Assembly: GCA_963662155.1 (NCBI GenBank)
Contig: OY759261.1
Location: forward strand, 2,792,227 to 2,856,226
Direction of reading: 5' to 3'
DNA from: Lamellibrachia columna
Taxonomy: Eukaryota > Annelida > Polychaeta > Sabellida > Siboglinidae
DNA length: 64,000 bases
The translations under genes and the position numbers were made by a program. The notes below the pieces were generated by a model, which was not told where the DNA came from, did no database searches, and saw only the letters and a list, made by a program, of their open reading frames with translations. Positions 25,301 through 32,811 of the stretch are shown here, piece after piece. How positions within the stretch are numbered: the first letter of the stretch is position 1; each line of letters begins with the position of its first letter.

Positions 25301-28300
25301 CACAAGCTGCTATACTGGAGGAGAACACGATACTGAAGGCTACAGAAGTTCAGTTTCCCCAGAAACCACCAACTACCAGCGAGGCCAAGGTGAGTGGGCG
25401 TCAATCAGACTTCTTCTTTGTGAGTGTATTTAGCCGTTTTTACAGCTGGTGAGTCCACAGCAAGTTATACCTTTACCCCCCGTGGAGGACCTTCCCCTAG
25501 CGTAGACACCAGGTAGAACAGACTTTACCCCCCGTGGAGGACCTTCCCCTAGCGTAGACACCAGGTAGAACAGACTTTACCCCCCGTGGAGGACCTTCCC
25601 CTAGCGTAGACACCAGGTAGAACAGACTTTACCCCCTGTGGAGGACCTTCCCCTAGCGTAGACACCAGGTAGAACAGACTTTACCCCCTGTGGAGGACCT
25701 TCCCCTAGCGTAGACACCAGGTAGAACAGACTTTACCCCCCGTGGAGGACCTTCCCCTAGCGTAGACACCAGGTAGAACAGACTTTACCCCCTGTGGAGG
25801 ACCTTCCCCTAGCGTAGACACCAGGTAGAACAGACTTTACCCCCCGTGGAGGACCTTCCCCTAGCGTAGACACCAGGTAGAACAGACTTTACCCCCCGTG
25901 GAGGACCTTCCCCTAGCGTAGACACCAGGTAGAACAGACTTTACCCCCTGTGGAGGACCTTCCCCTAGCGTAGACACCAGGTAGAACATACTTTACCCCC
26001 CGTGGAGGACCTACCCCTAGCGTAGACACCAGGTAGAACAGACTTTACCCCCCGTGGAGGACCTTCCCCTAGCGTAGACACCAGGTAGAACAGACTTTAC
26101 CCCCATGGAGGACCTTCCCCTAGCGTAGACACCAGGTAGAACAGGTAGAACAGACTTTACCCCCTGTGGAGGACCTTCCCCTAGCGTAGACACCAGGTAG
26201 AACAGACTTTACCCCCCGTGGAGGACCTTCCCCTAGCGTAGACACCAGGTAGAACAGACTTTACCCCCCGTGGAGGACCTTCCCCTAGCGTAGACACCAG
26301 GTAGAACAGACTTTACCCCCCCGTGGAGGACCTTCCCCTAGCGTAGACACCAGGTAGAACAGACTTTACCCCCCGTGGAGGACCTACCCCTAGCGTAGAC
26401 ACCAGGTAGAACAGACTACCCCCGTGGAGGACCTACCCCTAGCGTAGGCACCAGGTAGAACAGACTTTACCCCCGTGGAGGACCTTCCCCTAGCGTAGAC
26501 ACCAGGTTGAACAGACTTTACCCCCCGTGGAGGACCTTCCCCTAGCGTAGACACCAGGTTGAACAGACTACCCCCGTGGAGGACCTTCCCCTAGCGTAGA
26601 CACCAGGTAGAACAGACTTTACCCCCGTGGAGGACCTTCCCCTAGCATAGACACCAGGTAGAACAGACTTTACCCCCTGTGGAGGACCTTCCCCTAGCGT
26701 AGGCACCAGGTAGAACAGACTTTACCCCCGTGGAGGACCTTCCCCTAGTGTAGACACCAGGTAGAACAGACTTTACCCCCCGTGGAGGACCTTCCCCTAG
26801 TGTAGACACCAGGTAGAACAGACTTTACCCCCCATGGAGGACCTTCCCCTAGCTTAGACACCAGGTAGAACAGACTTTACCTCCCGCAATGGAGGACCTT
26901 CCCCTAGCTTAGACACCAGGTAGAACAGACTTTTAGTGTCTCTACCAAAAGGCACAGACGAAGTGGAGTAAACGAAATTGCCCAAGCTTTGATATGACAG
27001 CAAGTGGCCTTGAAACCCGGTCCTCTCGATTGACTGTCTAGCGCTCTTACCCCTGAGCTACTGCACCCCAAAATTCATGAGCATCCTCGGTTGTAAATTG
27101 TCTCCAAACTGCTGGTGGTGTGGTAGAAAGGTGCTGTGGGGGTTTAGGGTGTGGGGGGTTAGGGTGTGGGGCGCGGTGGCATAGTGATTAGAATATCACA
27201 CTCTATCGAGAAAACCTGGGTTCGAATTCTCGTACTGTTGCAAAGCTTGGGCAATTTCATTCACCCACAGTAATTGCTGCATGGCTGAATGCTTCCCAGA
27301 GAAGTTGAGTTGGTGTTGGAATGAACAGGTCTGCCGTGTGAAGCACTTTGAACTGTCCCAAGGACTGGATACCGCGCTATATAAGAACTTTCCTTGTCTC
27401 TTGGTGAATATTGCTGGGGTTTTCGTTAAATCTTTTCTGGTTTGAGGCCGATGTATAAACGTTACCTGCTGCGTGAATATGTTGAATACGATAATAGACT
27501 GATATGTAATATTTGAGAAGAAAAACTTACTCTTGATAAGCCAATGTCACACCTGGAGTTTGGTTCTTTGAATTACAATCTTGTGAAATATGTGTGTGTG
27601 TGTGTTCTCTGCCAGGCCTTCATTCGCCGCTGTCTCAAATATAAGAAGGAGGAGCGACCAGACGTGTTATTGCTAGCCGAGGATGACTACCTCAAACCTC
27701 CCGCCATGAAGGGAAAGTAAGTATTCCCATTTCGCTTCCTGTCCCCAGGCTGTGGAGGGGCTCTATATGTTGGGTGTGGGTCAGGGAAGGCTGTGGAGGG
27801 GCTCTATATGTTGGGTGTGGGTCAGGGAAGGCTGTGGAGGGGCTCTATATGTTGGGTGTGGGTCAGGGAAGGCTGTGGAGTGGCTCTATATGTTGGGTGT
27901 GGGTCAGGGAAGGCTGTGGAGGGGCTCTATATGTTGGGTGTGGGTCAGGGAAGGCAAAGGTGCCTAGTAATGCACACACAAAAATAGATACCCACCGCAT
28001 TTCTTGATGTTAGCAAGGTCTGGCACCTCATTGCCCAGCCACAAGGGGGAGTGTGGGACAGTGTTCCCCCTCATTGCACGGCCACTAGGGGGAGTGTGGG
28101 ACAGTGTTCCCCCTCATTGCACAGCCACAAGGGGGAGTGTGGGACAGTGTTCCCCCTCATTGCACGGCCACTAGGGGGAGTGTGGGACAGTGTTCCCCCT
28201 CATTGCACAGCCACAAGGGGGAGTGTGGGACAGTGTTCCCCTCATTGCACAGCCACAAGGAGGAGTGTGGGACAGTGTTCCCCCTCATTGCACAGCCACA

Positions 28301-31300
28301 AGGGGGAGTGTGGGACAGTGTTCCCCCTCATTGCACAGCCACAAGGAGGAGTGTGGGACAGTGTTCCCCCTCATTGCACGGCCACTGGGGGGAGTGTGGG
28401 ACAGTGTTCCCCCTCATTGCACAGCCACAAGGGGGAGTGTGGGACAGTGTTCCCCCTCATTGCACAGCCACAAGGGGGAGTGTGGGACAGTGTTCCCCTC
28501 ATTGCACAGCCACAAGGGGGAGTGTGGGACAGTGTTCCCCCTCATTGCACAGCCACAAGGGGGAGTGTGGGACAGTGTTCCCCTCATTGCACAGCCACAA
28601 GGGGGAGTGTGGGACAGTGTTCCCCCTCATTGCACGGCCACAAGGGGGAGTGTGGGACAGTGTTCCCCCTCATTGCACGGCCACAAGGGGAGTGTGGGAC
28701 AGTGTTCCCCCTCATTGCACAGCCACAAGGAGGAGTGTGGGACAGTGTTCCCCCTCATTGCACAGCCACAAGGGGGAGTGTGGGACAGTGTTCCCCCTCA
28801 TTGCACAGCCACAAGGGGAGTGTGGGACAGTGTTCCCCCTCATTGCACAGCCACAAGGGGGAGTGTGGGACAGTGTTCCCCTCATTGCACAGCCACAAGG
28901 GGGAGTGTGGGACAGTGTTCCCCTCATTGCACAGCCACAAGGGGGAGTGTGGGACAGTGTTCCCCCTCATTGTACGGCCACTAGGGGGAGTGTGGGACAG
29001 TGTTCCGCCTCATTGCACAGCCACAAGGAGGGGGTGGGACAGTGTTCCCCTCATTGCACGGCCACTAGGGGGAGTGTGGGACAGTGTTCCCCCTCATTGC
29101 ACAGCCACAAGGGGGGGTGTGGGACAGTGTTCCCCTCATTGCACGGCCACTAGGGGGAGTGTGGGACAGTGTTCCCCCTCATTGCACGGCCACTAGGGGG
29201 AGTGTGGGACAGTGTTCCCCCTCATTGCACAGCCACAAGGGGGAGTGTGGGACAGTGTTCCCCCTCATTGCACAGCCACAAGGGGGAGTGTGGGACAGTG
29301 TTCTGCCACATTGCACAGCCACAAGGGGGAGTGTGGGACAGTGTTCCCCCACATTGCACGGCCACTAGGGGGAGTGTGGGAACGTGTTCCCCCTCATTGC
29401 ACAGCCACAAGGGGAGTGTGGGACAGTGATCCCCCTCATTGCACAGCCACAAGGGGGAGTGTGGGACAGTGTTCCGCCACATTGCACAGCCACAAGGGGG
29501 AGTGTGGGACAGTGTTCCCCCTCATTACACAGCCACAAGGGGAGTGTGGGACAGTGTTCCCCCTCATTGCACGGCCACTAGGGGGAGTGTGGGACAGTGT
29601 TCCCCCTCATTGCACAGCCACAAGGGCGAGTGTGGGACAGTGTTCTGCCACATTGCACAGCCACAAGGGGGAGTGTGGGACAAGGTTCCCCCACATTGCA
29701 CAGCCACAAGGGGAGTGTGGGACAGTGTTCCCCCACATTGCACAGCCACTAGGGGGAGTGTGGGACAGTGTTCCCCCTCATTGCACAGCCACAAGGGGGA
29801 GTGTGGGACAGTGTTCCGCCACATTGCACAGCCACAAGGGGGAGTGTGGGACAGAGTTCCCCCTCATTACACAGCCACAAGGGGAGTGTGGGAGTGTTCC
29901 CCCTCATTGCACAGCCACTAGGGGGAGTGTGGGACAGTGTTCCCCCTCATTGCACAGCCACAAGGGGGAGTGTGGGACAGTGTTCCGCCACATTGCACAG
30001 CCACAAGGGGGAGTGTGTGACAGTGTTCCCCCTCATTGCACGGCCACTAGGGGGAGTGTGGGACAGTGTTCCCCCTCATTGCACAGCCACAAGGGGGAGT
30101 GTGGGACAGTGTTCCGCCACATTGCACAGCCACAAGGGGGAGTGTGGGACAGTGTTCCCCCTCATTGCACAGCCACAAGGGGGAGTGTGGGACAGTGTTC
30201 CGCCACATTGCACAGCCACAAGGGGGAGTGTGTGACAGTGGTCCCCCTCATTGCACGGCCACCAGGGGGAGTGTGGGACAGTGTTCCCCCTCATTGCACA
30301 GCCACAAGGGGGAGTGTGGGACAGTGTTCCGCCACATTGCACAGCCACAAGGGGAGTGTGGGACAGTGTTCCCCCTCATTGCACGGCCACTAGGGGGAGT
30401 GTGGGACAGTGTTCCCCCTCATTGCACAGCCACAAGGGGGAGTGTGGGACAGTGTTCCCCCACATTGCACAGCCACAAGGGGAGTGTGGGACAATGTTCC
30501 CCCTCATTGCACAGCCACAAGGGGGAGTGTGGGACAGTGTTCCCCCTCATTGCACAGCCACAAGGGGGAGTGTGGGACAGTGTTCCCCCTCATTGCACAG
30601 CCACAAGGGGGAGTGTAGGACAGTGTTCCCCCTCATTGCACAGCCACAAGGGGAGTGTGGGACAGTGTTCCCCCTCATTGCACAGCCACAAGGGGGAGTG
30701 TGGGACAGTGTTCCCCCTCATTGCACAGCCACAAGGGGGAGTGTGGGACAGTGTTCCCCCTCATTGCACAGCCACAAGGGGGAGTGTGGGACAGTGTTCC
30801 CCCTCATTGCACAGCCACAAGGGGGAGTGTGGGACAGTGTTCCCCCACATTGCACAGCCACAAGGGGGAGTGTGGGACAGTGTTCCCCCTCATTGCACAG
30901 CCACAAGGGGAGTGTGGGACAGTGTTCCCCTCATTGTTGGAGAATTTTTTTATTTTAAGCTATATATTTCAGTCTGGTGCATTTTCTGGAGATATAAAAA
31001 TGTAAAAGTCTGAATTAGGTTGGCCAGGATATTTCTATTCAAATTCACCATGTTTATTTTTTAAACTTGAAATTGAGGTTTGGCGGCGAGTTCTACGGCC
31101 AAAGTGGAAGTGTTCACCTCTAGAGAAGGGAGAGGGAAGTGTTCACCTCTAGAGAAGGGAGAGGGAAGTGTTCACCTCTAGAGAAGGGAGAGGGAAGTGT
31201 TCCTTGTATCACCTTAAACTGCCTGTCCACCCTGGGTAGTTTATAGTATTATCTAGCTATTTTGTGATGAGGTTTATACTACAAATCAGTTAATACTGCA

Positions 31301-31718
31301 CAAACTTAACATGTTCAGAGCCATTCCGTCCAATATCAAGCAACATTCTATTCACAATCTGGCTAATAATGCATTTTTCATTTAAGAATCAAAATCCATT
31401 TCTCACAAATATGAATTCGCACACTCATGCACGCGCGCCACCATGCACACTCATGCACGCGCGCCACCACGCACACTCATGCACGCGCGCCACCACGCAC
31501 ACTCATGCACGCGTGCCACCACGCACACTCACGCACGCGCGCCACCACGCACACTCACGCACGCGCGCCACCACGCACACTCACGCACGCGCGCCACCAC
31601 GCACCCATGGACGCGCGCCACCACGCACACTCATGCACGCAAGAAATAAGCCAAGTTGTTTGTGTCTTCCAGGCGTCAGTTTGAGGACTTTCTGCCAAAG
31701 AAGTCACAAGAGGCGTGA
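1296..31718 (+). CDS. TLK: Tousled-like kinase gene, 3' part (14 exons, spliced)
   Basis: Nuclear Ser/Thr kinase; the family phosphorylates the histone chaperone ASF1 and acts in chromatin assembly during replication. Exons: 1296-1385, 3788-3898, 6854-6990, 8362-8514, 8863-9027, 10868-10949, 11400-11491, 15541-15630, 19884-20053, 21784-21922, 24422-24533, 25282-25389, 27616-27716, 31673-31718. All introns are GT-AG and phases join without error into 531 codons plus TGA. Numbered from the first codon here, the coiled-coil region is about 1-218, the glycine loop GKGGFSEV is 237-244, the ATP lysine (VACK) is 259, the catalytic loop HYDLKPGN is 358-365 (HYD instead of HRD is normal for TLKs) and DFG is 381-383. 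The N-terminus lies left of the window. Introns are inflated by tandem repeats. One gene of the TLK1/TLK2 type; I cannot say which vertebrate paralogue it resembles more. First exon less certain than the rest. Confidence 0.96.
1676..3640. repeat. 98-bp minisatellite, about 20 copies
   Basis: Strict 98-bp spacing (TACATTCTAAAACTAACCTC at 1681, 1779 and onwards). Few substitutions (ACTATTTC/ACTCTTTC, ATAGACA/ATATACA). Fills the intron between TLK exons T1 and T2. No exon sequence in the unit. Confidence 0.95.
3788..3898 (+). CDS. TLK: TLK exon T2 (coiled coil)
   Basis: 37 codons, phase 0 to 0, acceptor TTTTCAG and donor GAGAAG|GTACAC. Encodes [20 protein letters not shown] and then a stretch ending MTKKLLIEK, matching the TLK motif M(S/T)KKLLIEK. 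Heptad-like spacing of Leu fits the coiled coil through which the family oligomerises. Confidence 0.92.
3984..5045. repeat. 40-41-bp minisatellite, about 26 copies
   Basis: Unit CTCTTTACCCCTGTAGTCCG plus GGGTGGGGCTGGCACTGATAC. The right third uses CTCATTACCCCTGAAGTCTG instead, showing two sub-families. In the TLK T2-T3 intron. Each unit looks like a pyrimidine tract plus AG on the plus strand. Confidence 0.95.
5046..6070. other. Unique/dispersed-repeat intron sequence
   Basis: No exon recognised. 5960-6075 is similar to 35230-35340 (GCTCATTTGTGCA/GCTGATTTGTGCA, then AAAAAAGGCCAAAG/AAAAAAGGGCAAAA), so a dispersed repeat is present. A short ORF beginning [12 protein letters not shown] near 5831 has no recognised homologue. 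Confidence 0.5.
6074..6703. repeat. 68-bp minisatellite, about 9 copies
   Basis: Units GATCAAAGTGATGCGGTTCT ... GAGAGTTCCCCCGATCTAAC with exact 68-bp spacing; in the TLK T2-T3 intron. Confidence 0.95.
6854..6990 (+). CDS. TLK: TLK exon T3
   Basis: 137 nt, enters in phase 0 and ends two bases into a Lys codon. Acceptor TTTCCAG, donor TTAA|GTAAGT. Encodes a conserved TLK block with [12 protein letters not shown] and [12 protein letters not shown], the counterpart of human DRLRLGHF and WTDGYAFQNLIK. Confidence 0.93.
7125..7930. repeat. 67-bp minisatellite, 12 copies
   Basis: Units begin GTTGTCCTCGTCTACTGGGC and end CTGCTAGAACAT; 67-bp spacing is constant and substitutions cluster at the right end. 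TLK T3-T4 intron. Confidence 0.95.
7930..8262 (+). mobile_element. SINE fragment with 39-bp internal expansion
   Basis: A pol III B-box-like GGTTTGAATCC (about 7953) is followed by GAAGCTTGGGCAGTTTCGTT, as in the SINE at 27168-27392. The next piece, AGTTCACTCAGCTGTATCAA plus TGAGTACC, is amplified about six times (8016-8252, 39-bp period). The same sequence exists once in the SINE at 40050-40560. Confidence 0.75.
8362..8514 (+). CDS. TLK: TLK exon T4 (basic, NLS-like stretch)
   Basis: 153 nt; its first base completes the Lys codon, and it ends CC|GTGAGT. Encodes [20 protein letters not shown] followed by KRKPP, nearly identical to human TLK, then a Lys/Arg-rich linker ([11 protein letters not shown]) that could serve nuclear import. 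The linker is shorter than in vertebrates. Confidence 0.95.
8863..9027 (+). CDS. TLK: TLK exon T5 (coiled coil before the kinase domain)
   Basis: 165 nt, acceptor TTTCAG, donor TCTAG|GTGAGG. Encodes [20 protein letters not shown] and ends [18 protein letters not shown], almost identical to human TLK. The last 24 nt plus 19 nt of intron are repeated eight more times downstream, so nine candidate donors exist; only the first keeps the frame into exon T6. Confidence 0.96.
9004..9391 (+). repeat. 43-bp array of the TLK exon T5 donor junction, 9 copies
   Basis: Unit is the last 24 nt of exon T5 (CATACACAACGAGGATAACT plus CTAG) and 19 nt of intron starting GTGAGG. Copy 1 is the real junction (donor at 9028). 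Six of the eight downstream copies keep AG|GTGAGG; two have AT|GTGAGG. 43 is not a multiple of 3, so a later donor shifts the frame. Confidence 0.93.
9392..9970. other. Intron sequence, nothing recognised
   Basis: AT-rich unique DNA in the TLK T5-T6 intron with a short (GTT)n run near 9411. Confidence 0.5.
9975..10278. repeat. 14-bp minisatellite, about 21 copies
   Basis: Unit GTAGTCGGACCACT with GTAGTCAGACCACT and GTAGCCAGACCACT variants in a higher-order order. TLK T5-T6 intron. Confidence 0.95.
10279..10860. other. Intron sequence, nothing recognised
   Basis: Unique AT-rich DNA before TLK exon T6. Confidence 0.5.
10868..10949 (+). CDS. TLK: TLK exon T6 (kinase glycine loop)
   Basis: 82 nt, acceptor GTTGCAG, donor AAA|GTAAGT. 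Encodes [20 protein letters not shown] and GFSEVHK: the start of the kinase domain with the TLK-type glycine-rich loop GKGGFSEV. Confidence 0.97.
11222..11397. repeat. ~20-bp minisatellite before TLK exon T7
   Basis: About nine imperfect units of GTGACTGAGTGGACGTTGGC, ending 2-10 nt before the exon T7 acceptor. Confidence 0.85.
11400..11491 (+). CDS. TLK: TLK exon T7 (ATP-binding lysine)
   Basis: 92 nt, acceptor GTTGCAG, donor TCAA|GTGAGT. Encodes [20 protein letters not shown] and [11 protein letters not shown]. The Lys in VACK is the beta-3 lysine (VAVK in human). Confidence 0.97.
11732..12289. mobile_element. piggyBac-like MITE, copy 1 (558 bp)
   Basis: Ends are TTAACCCATTAG and CTAATGGGTTAA, an inverted repeat flanked by or including TTAA, the piggyBac target site. 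The interior matches a second copy at 38973-39660 along its length (GATTTCTAGCAAATTTCGAG / GATTTCTGGCAAATTTCGAG). No transposase. Superfamily is inferred from the TTAA ends. Confidence 0.8.
12513..13355. repeat. 27-bp minisatellite, about 31 copies
   Basis: Unit CCCCCATTTGTACTGGCATT plus AGTGACA. 27 is a multiple of 3, so both strands read open for over 200 codons; these are artefacts. TLK T7-T8 intron. Confidence 0.95.
13356..14210. other. Intron sequence with low-complexity tracts
   Basis: Includes (CATGTTACGT)n near 13595-13635, AATTCA-rich DNA around 13770-13860 and a TA run at 13870. 13560-13710 resembles 11640-11735 and 61890-62010 (GGGTAA..TGCAAAA, GGTCAAAAATAATTTAA), so another dispersed repeat is present. 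Confidence 0.5.
14215..15215. repeat. 32-bp minisatellite, about 31 copies
   Basis: Unit CCTCCCCAGTCTCACAGACT plus CACTGAGCACAA, with CATACTC and AATGAGCAGTGAG variants forming higher-order blocks. Each unit has a pyrimidine tract plus CAG on the coding strand of TLK. Confidence 0.95.
15225..15330. repeat. ~26-bp tandem repeat, 4 copies
   Basis: Units of GTAGTGGATACTAGAGCTAG plus CATGTT. Confidence 0.8.
15408..15540 (+). repeat. 17-bp array abutting the TLK exon T8 acceptor
   Basis: About seven units of CTTTCATGTAGATACTG; the last, CTTTCATGTTTCCAG, is the acceptor itself. Likely expanded from the pyrimidine-rich region of this splice site. Confidence 0.8.
15541..15630 (+). CDS. TLK: TLK exon T8 (alpha-C helix)
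   Basis: 90 nt, acceptor TTTCCAG, donor TTC|GTAAGT. Encodes [20 protein letters not shown] and FDVFEIDNN. The Glu in LREYNIHK is the expected alpha-C glutamate. A short 17-bp array of CTTTCATGTAGATACTG units abuts the acceptor. Confidence 0.96.
15915..16150 (-). mobile_element. TIR element, diverged inverted copy of 41757-42058
   Basis: Read on the minus strand it matches the element at 41757-42058, e.g. TGCCTGTCATTACCCATCCG here against TGCCTATCATTACCCGTCCG there, plus the CGACCTATTGAAA end. No ORF of note. Limits are approximate. Confidence 0.6.
16180..16264. repeat. 21-bp tandem repeat, 4 copies
   Basis: Units of CACTAGTGGATGATGTATGGG just before the large 58-bp array. Confidence 0.85.
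16282..19935 (+). repeat. 58-bp array of the TLK exon T9 acceptor junction, 63 copies
   Basis: Each unit is TTGCAG plus the first 52 nt of exon T9 ([18 protein letters not shown]). Exon-like starts run from 16288 to 19884; the distance of 3596 is exactly 62 x 58, so no indel has accumulated. The last copy is the real exon. Splicing to any earlier copy reads FYL, then a shifted frame, and meets TGA in the next unit (GGCAATGAC). The acceptor is altered in exon base 1 in one copy (TTGCAGATTCTG near 17094). Confidence 0.97.
19884..20053 (+). CDS. TLK: TLK exon T9 (hinge to catalytic loop)
   Basis: 170 nt, acceptor TTGCAG, donor CCAG|GTGAGT. Encodes [20 protein letters not shown] then [18 protein letters not shown] and VIHYDLKP; the catalytic Asp is in HYDLKP. 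Its first 52 nt with TTGCAG are the unit of the 63-copy array to the left. Only this last copy continues past FYL into KQNKS, so it is the productive exon. Using any earlier acceptor gives a frameshift and a TGA one unit later. Confidence 0.97.
20054..20590. other. Intron sequence with SINE 3' end fragment
   Basis: Unique DNA; 20358-20410 (GTGAAGTGTAAAGTGCTTTG, AGGACTGGATATAAGAATAC) is the 3' tail of the local SINE family, plus orientation. Confidence 0.6.
20592..20885. repeat. 45-bp minisatellite, about 6 copies
   Basis: Unit GGTACAAACCTCCATTTGTG plus ATACACCTTCCTCCCAGATCATGTT; one unit is shortened near 20735. TLK T9-T10 intron. Confidence 0.9.
21337..21670. mobile_element. hAT-type MITE (334 bp) with 8-bp target duplication
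   Basis: Starts CAGGGTT and ends AACCCTG, flanked on both sides by GCTAAAAC (21329-21336 and 21671-21678). The ends are AT-rich inverted repeats with AAATCATGATTT motifs. CAGGG ends and an 8-bp duplication are the hAT signature. No transposase. Confidence 0.85.
21784..21922 (+). CDS. TLK: TLK exon T10 (DFG and activation segment)
   Basis: 139 nt, acceptor TTCCAG, donor TACTG|GTAAGT. Encodes [31 protein letters not shown] and [13 protein letters not shown] is complete. The last ~39 nt with the donor are copied six more times downstream; 56-bp units would break the frame if a later donor were used. Confidence 0.97.
21880..22262 (+). repeat. 56-bp array of the TLK exon T10 donor junction, 7 copies
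   Basis: Unit is CGGCATGGACCTGACGTCAC through CACCTACTG of exon T10 plus GTAAGTACAGTTAACAC of intron. The first junction (donor at 21923) is the real one; six more follow, the last with GTAAGAACAG. 56 is not a multiple of 3, so downstream donors shift the frame. Confidence 0.95.
22263..22755. other. Intron sequence, nothing recognised
   Basis: Unique AT-rich DNA between two arrays in the TLK T10-T11 intron. Confidence 0.5.
22758..24003. repeat. 53-55-bp minisatellite, about 23 copies
   Basis: Unit TGAGTGCCTCCAGGTCAGCT plus ACTTTACACTGGGTCATTGT and AGCAATGACATA(TA)C. Length varies by 2 bp at the ATAC/ATATAC junction. TLK T10-T11 intron. Confidence 0.93.
24004..24420. other. Intron sequence before TLK exon T11
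   Basis: Unique sequence, no feature recognised apart from the acceptor tract. Confidence 0.5.
24422..24533 (+). CDS. TLK: TLK exon T11 (APE-equivalent, alpha-F)
   Basis: 112 nt, acceptor GTTGCTAG, donor AAAAAG|GTATGT. Encodes [20 protein letters not shown] and [21 protein letters not shown] stands for APE and DVWSVGV carries the alpha-F Asp. Confidence 0.97.
24540..25275. repeat. 28-bp GT-rich minisatellite, about 25 copies
   Basis: Degenerate units of TGATTGTGTGTGTTCGTGTC plus ATTGACTG filling the whole TLK T11-T12 intron; the acceptor TGATTGTGTGGGTTCTTGCAG-type end is the last unit. Confidence 0.9.
25282..25389 (+). CDS. TLK: TLK exon T12 (kinase C-lobe)
   Basis: 108 nt, 36 codons, phase 0 to 0, acceptor TTCTTGCAG, donor GCCAAG|GTGAGT. 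Encodes [20 protein letters not shown] followed by [10 protein letters not shown], near-identical to human TLK. The acceptor is the degenerate last unit of the 28-bp GT-rich array that fills the preceding intron. Confidence 0.96.
25463..26932. repeat. 52-bp minisatellite, about 28 copies
   Basis: Unit GACTTTACCCCCCGTGGAGG plus ACCTTCCCCTAGCGTAGACA and CCAGGTAGAACA; C-run length varies. TLK T12-T13 intron. Confidence 0.95.
26933..27070 (-). mobile_element. tRNA-derived SINE, 5' part, minus strand
   Basis: On the minus strand: GGGGTGCAGTAGCTCAGGGG (A-box-like TAGCTCAGGGGTAAGAG), then a B-box-like GGGTTTCAAGG, then CAAAGCTTGGGCAATTTCGT shared with the neighbouring SINE. No acceptor stem can form, so it is not a functional tRNA gene. 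Confidence 0.75.
27168..27392 (+). mobile_element. tRNA-derived SINE, full-length-looking copy
   Basis: A box in TGGCATAGTGATTAGA (27177-27192), B box GGGTTCGAATTC (27218-27229), body with CAAAGCTTGGGCAATTTCAT and AGAAGTTGAGTTGGTGTTGG, and tail AAGGACTGGATACCGCGCTA plus TATAAGAAC. Best reference copy of the family in this window. Confidence 0.85.
27616..27716 (+). CDS. TLK: TLK exon T13 (end of kinase domain)
   Basis: 101 nt, acceptor CTGCCAG, donor GGAAA|GTAAGT. Encodes [20 protein letters not shown] then AEDDYLKPP; the Arg in EERPDV is the conserved C-lobe arginine. Confidence 0.95.
27750..27956. repeat. 41-bp minisatellite, 5 copies
   Basis: Unit GCTGTGGAGGGGCTCTATAT plus GTTGGGTGTGGGTCAGGGAAG directly after TLK exon T13. 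Confidence 0.93.
28033..30940. repeat. 43-bp minisatellite, about 68 copies
   Basis: Unit CATTGCACAGCCACAAGGGG plus GAGTGTGGGACAGTGTTCCCCCT, with CACGGCCACTAGG and CCGCCACATTG variants in higher-order order. Stop-free in several frames, which yields artefactual ORFs up to 393 codons. TLK T13-T14 intron. Confidence 0.96.
30941..31415. other. Intron sequence with a small 3-copy repeat
   Basis: Unique DNA with a 29-bp triplicate GTTCACCTCTAGAGAAGGGA (about 31108-31200). Confidence 0.6.
31418..31642. repeat. 26-bp minisatellite, about 8 copies
   Basis: Unit CACACTCATGCACGCGCGCC plus ACCACG, just before TLK exon T14; alternates ATGC/ACGC. Confidence 0.9.
31673..31718 (+). CDS. TLK: TLK terminal coding exon T14
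   Basis: 46 nt, acceptor GTCTTCCAG. Completes a Lys codon and encodes [14 protein letters not shown] then TGA at 31716-31718. The C-terminal tail is short and lacks the Ser-rich tail of vertebrate TLKs. Phase agrees with T13, which supports the call despite low conservation. Confidence 0.85.
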
Positions 31719-32811
31719 ATGTGCACCCCACCCTCACGTACGTGTCCTTTATCCGCTCAGTGTTTTGAGATCGTCCCTTATTAACAGATGATTACTCCTG
31801 AAATCTATTTTATCCATCCATGTTTAAATAGAAAGTCATGTTTTTAATGCCTACAAACACGTAATACAAACTTCCTTCTCTTGTGTATTCAGGTGGATTG
31901 CGATACAAGTTCCTGGGCGAAGTGTGCCTGTGTAACCATGGAAATGACGTCTTCAAGGAAGATGTTGCCATGGTGATAAAACCGGCTGTCAAAGTGGCTG
32001 TCGTCCCAACTAATTCACATCGTCTCAGTGATTTCCACCGAATTTGCGTCTGCAGTGGATCAGGGCTACCTGCAATATTGCGGGGTCATTGGCTAGCAGC
32101 CGAGCCTGCTATGGTTACCAGTGGAAGTGGTAAATACAATGGCTTGTGGTCGCCGTGGCGATGGTGCGTGGTTACCATAGGATTCATTTAAAAATTTTAC
32201 TGCAGAATAAGTTGAGCAGTTTTCTGGCAGCCGGTGGTGCTAGGACTGACACGTACATACCGGGTGTACGTTGCCGTGACCTGACGAAGGTCACTGCCGT
32301 TTCACGCGACTACTTTGTGATAATCTCTGAGAAGTACTGCGAAGCCCTCTGGTGGACAATCTGGGAACTGCTGCAGTGTTGTCAGTGACCTGATTTGTCG
32401 TAAGAAGGGTCACATACGTAGGATCGTAGAGAATATTGTACTAGGAGGTGATGTGGTAATTTAAGGTTCATCCCATGAAATACTGTACGGTTGTCTATTG
32501 GAGGAGTCGTCAAATGTGTCTTGAGATAATTTGCCATTACTGACGTTTCACTGTTGATTATACATGTTCAGGGTCCCACTTTTCAAATATTACTGAGAGC
32601 TTGTCAATCATTATTTTTCTCATGAATGCCATCTGACTCGTAAAATAATGCTTTTAATTAAATATTTTCTTGTGGAAAACTATTTCAAGATGGAATTTAG
32701 CTTTATAAAGTATAATGGAATTGATTAATTTTTAGCTTATAATGCAATTTGAAAATTTTTAGAAATTTGAGATTCAAGTTTAAATAAGAACTCATTGTCT
32801 TGGAGAGAGTA

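Noticed and set aside
26998..27070. tRNA gene on the minus strand
   Set aside because: Looks like a tRNA 5' half but the 3' end does not pair; it continues into the same SINE body.
27168..27240. tRNA gene
   Set aside because: A and B boxes are present but no acceptor stem forms and the sequence continues into a SINE body and tail.
28051..31013. ORFs up to 393 codons rich in [14 protein letters not shown]
   Set aside because: Artefact of the 43-bp minisatellite; similar ORFs appear in all frames and on both strands.
31883..32191. 102-codon ORF after the TLK stop
   Set aside because: No recognisable domain; lies in the putative 3' UTR and its first part is duplicated at 34498 without an intact frame.
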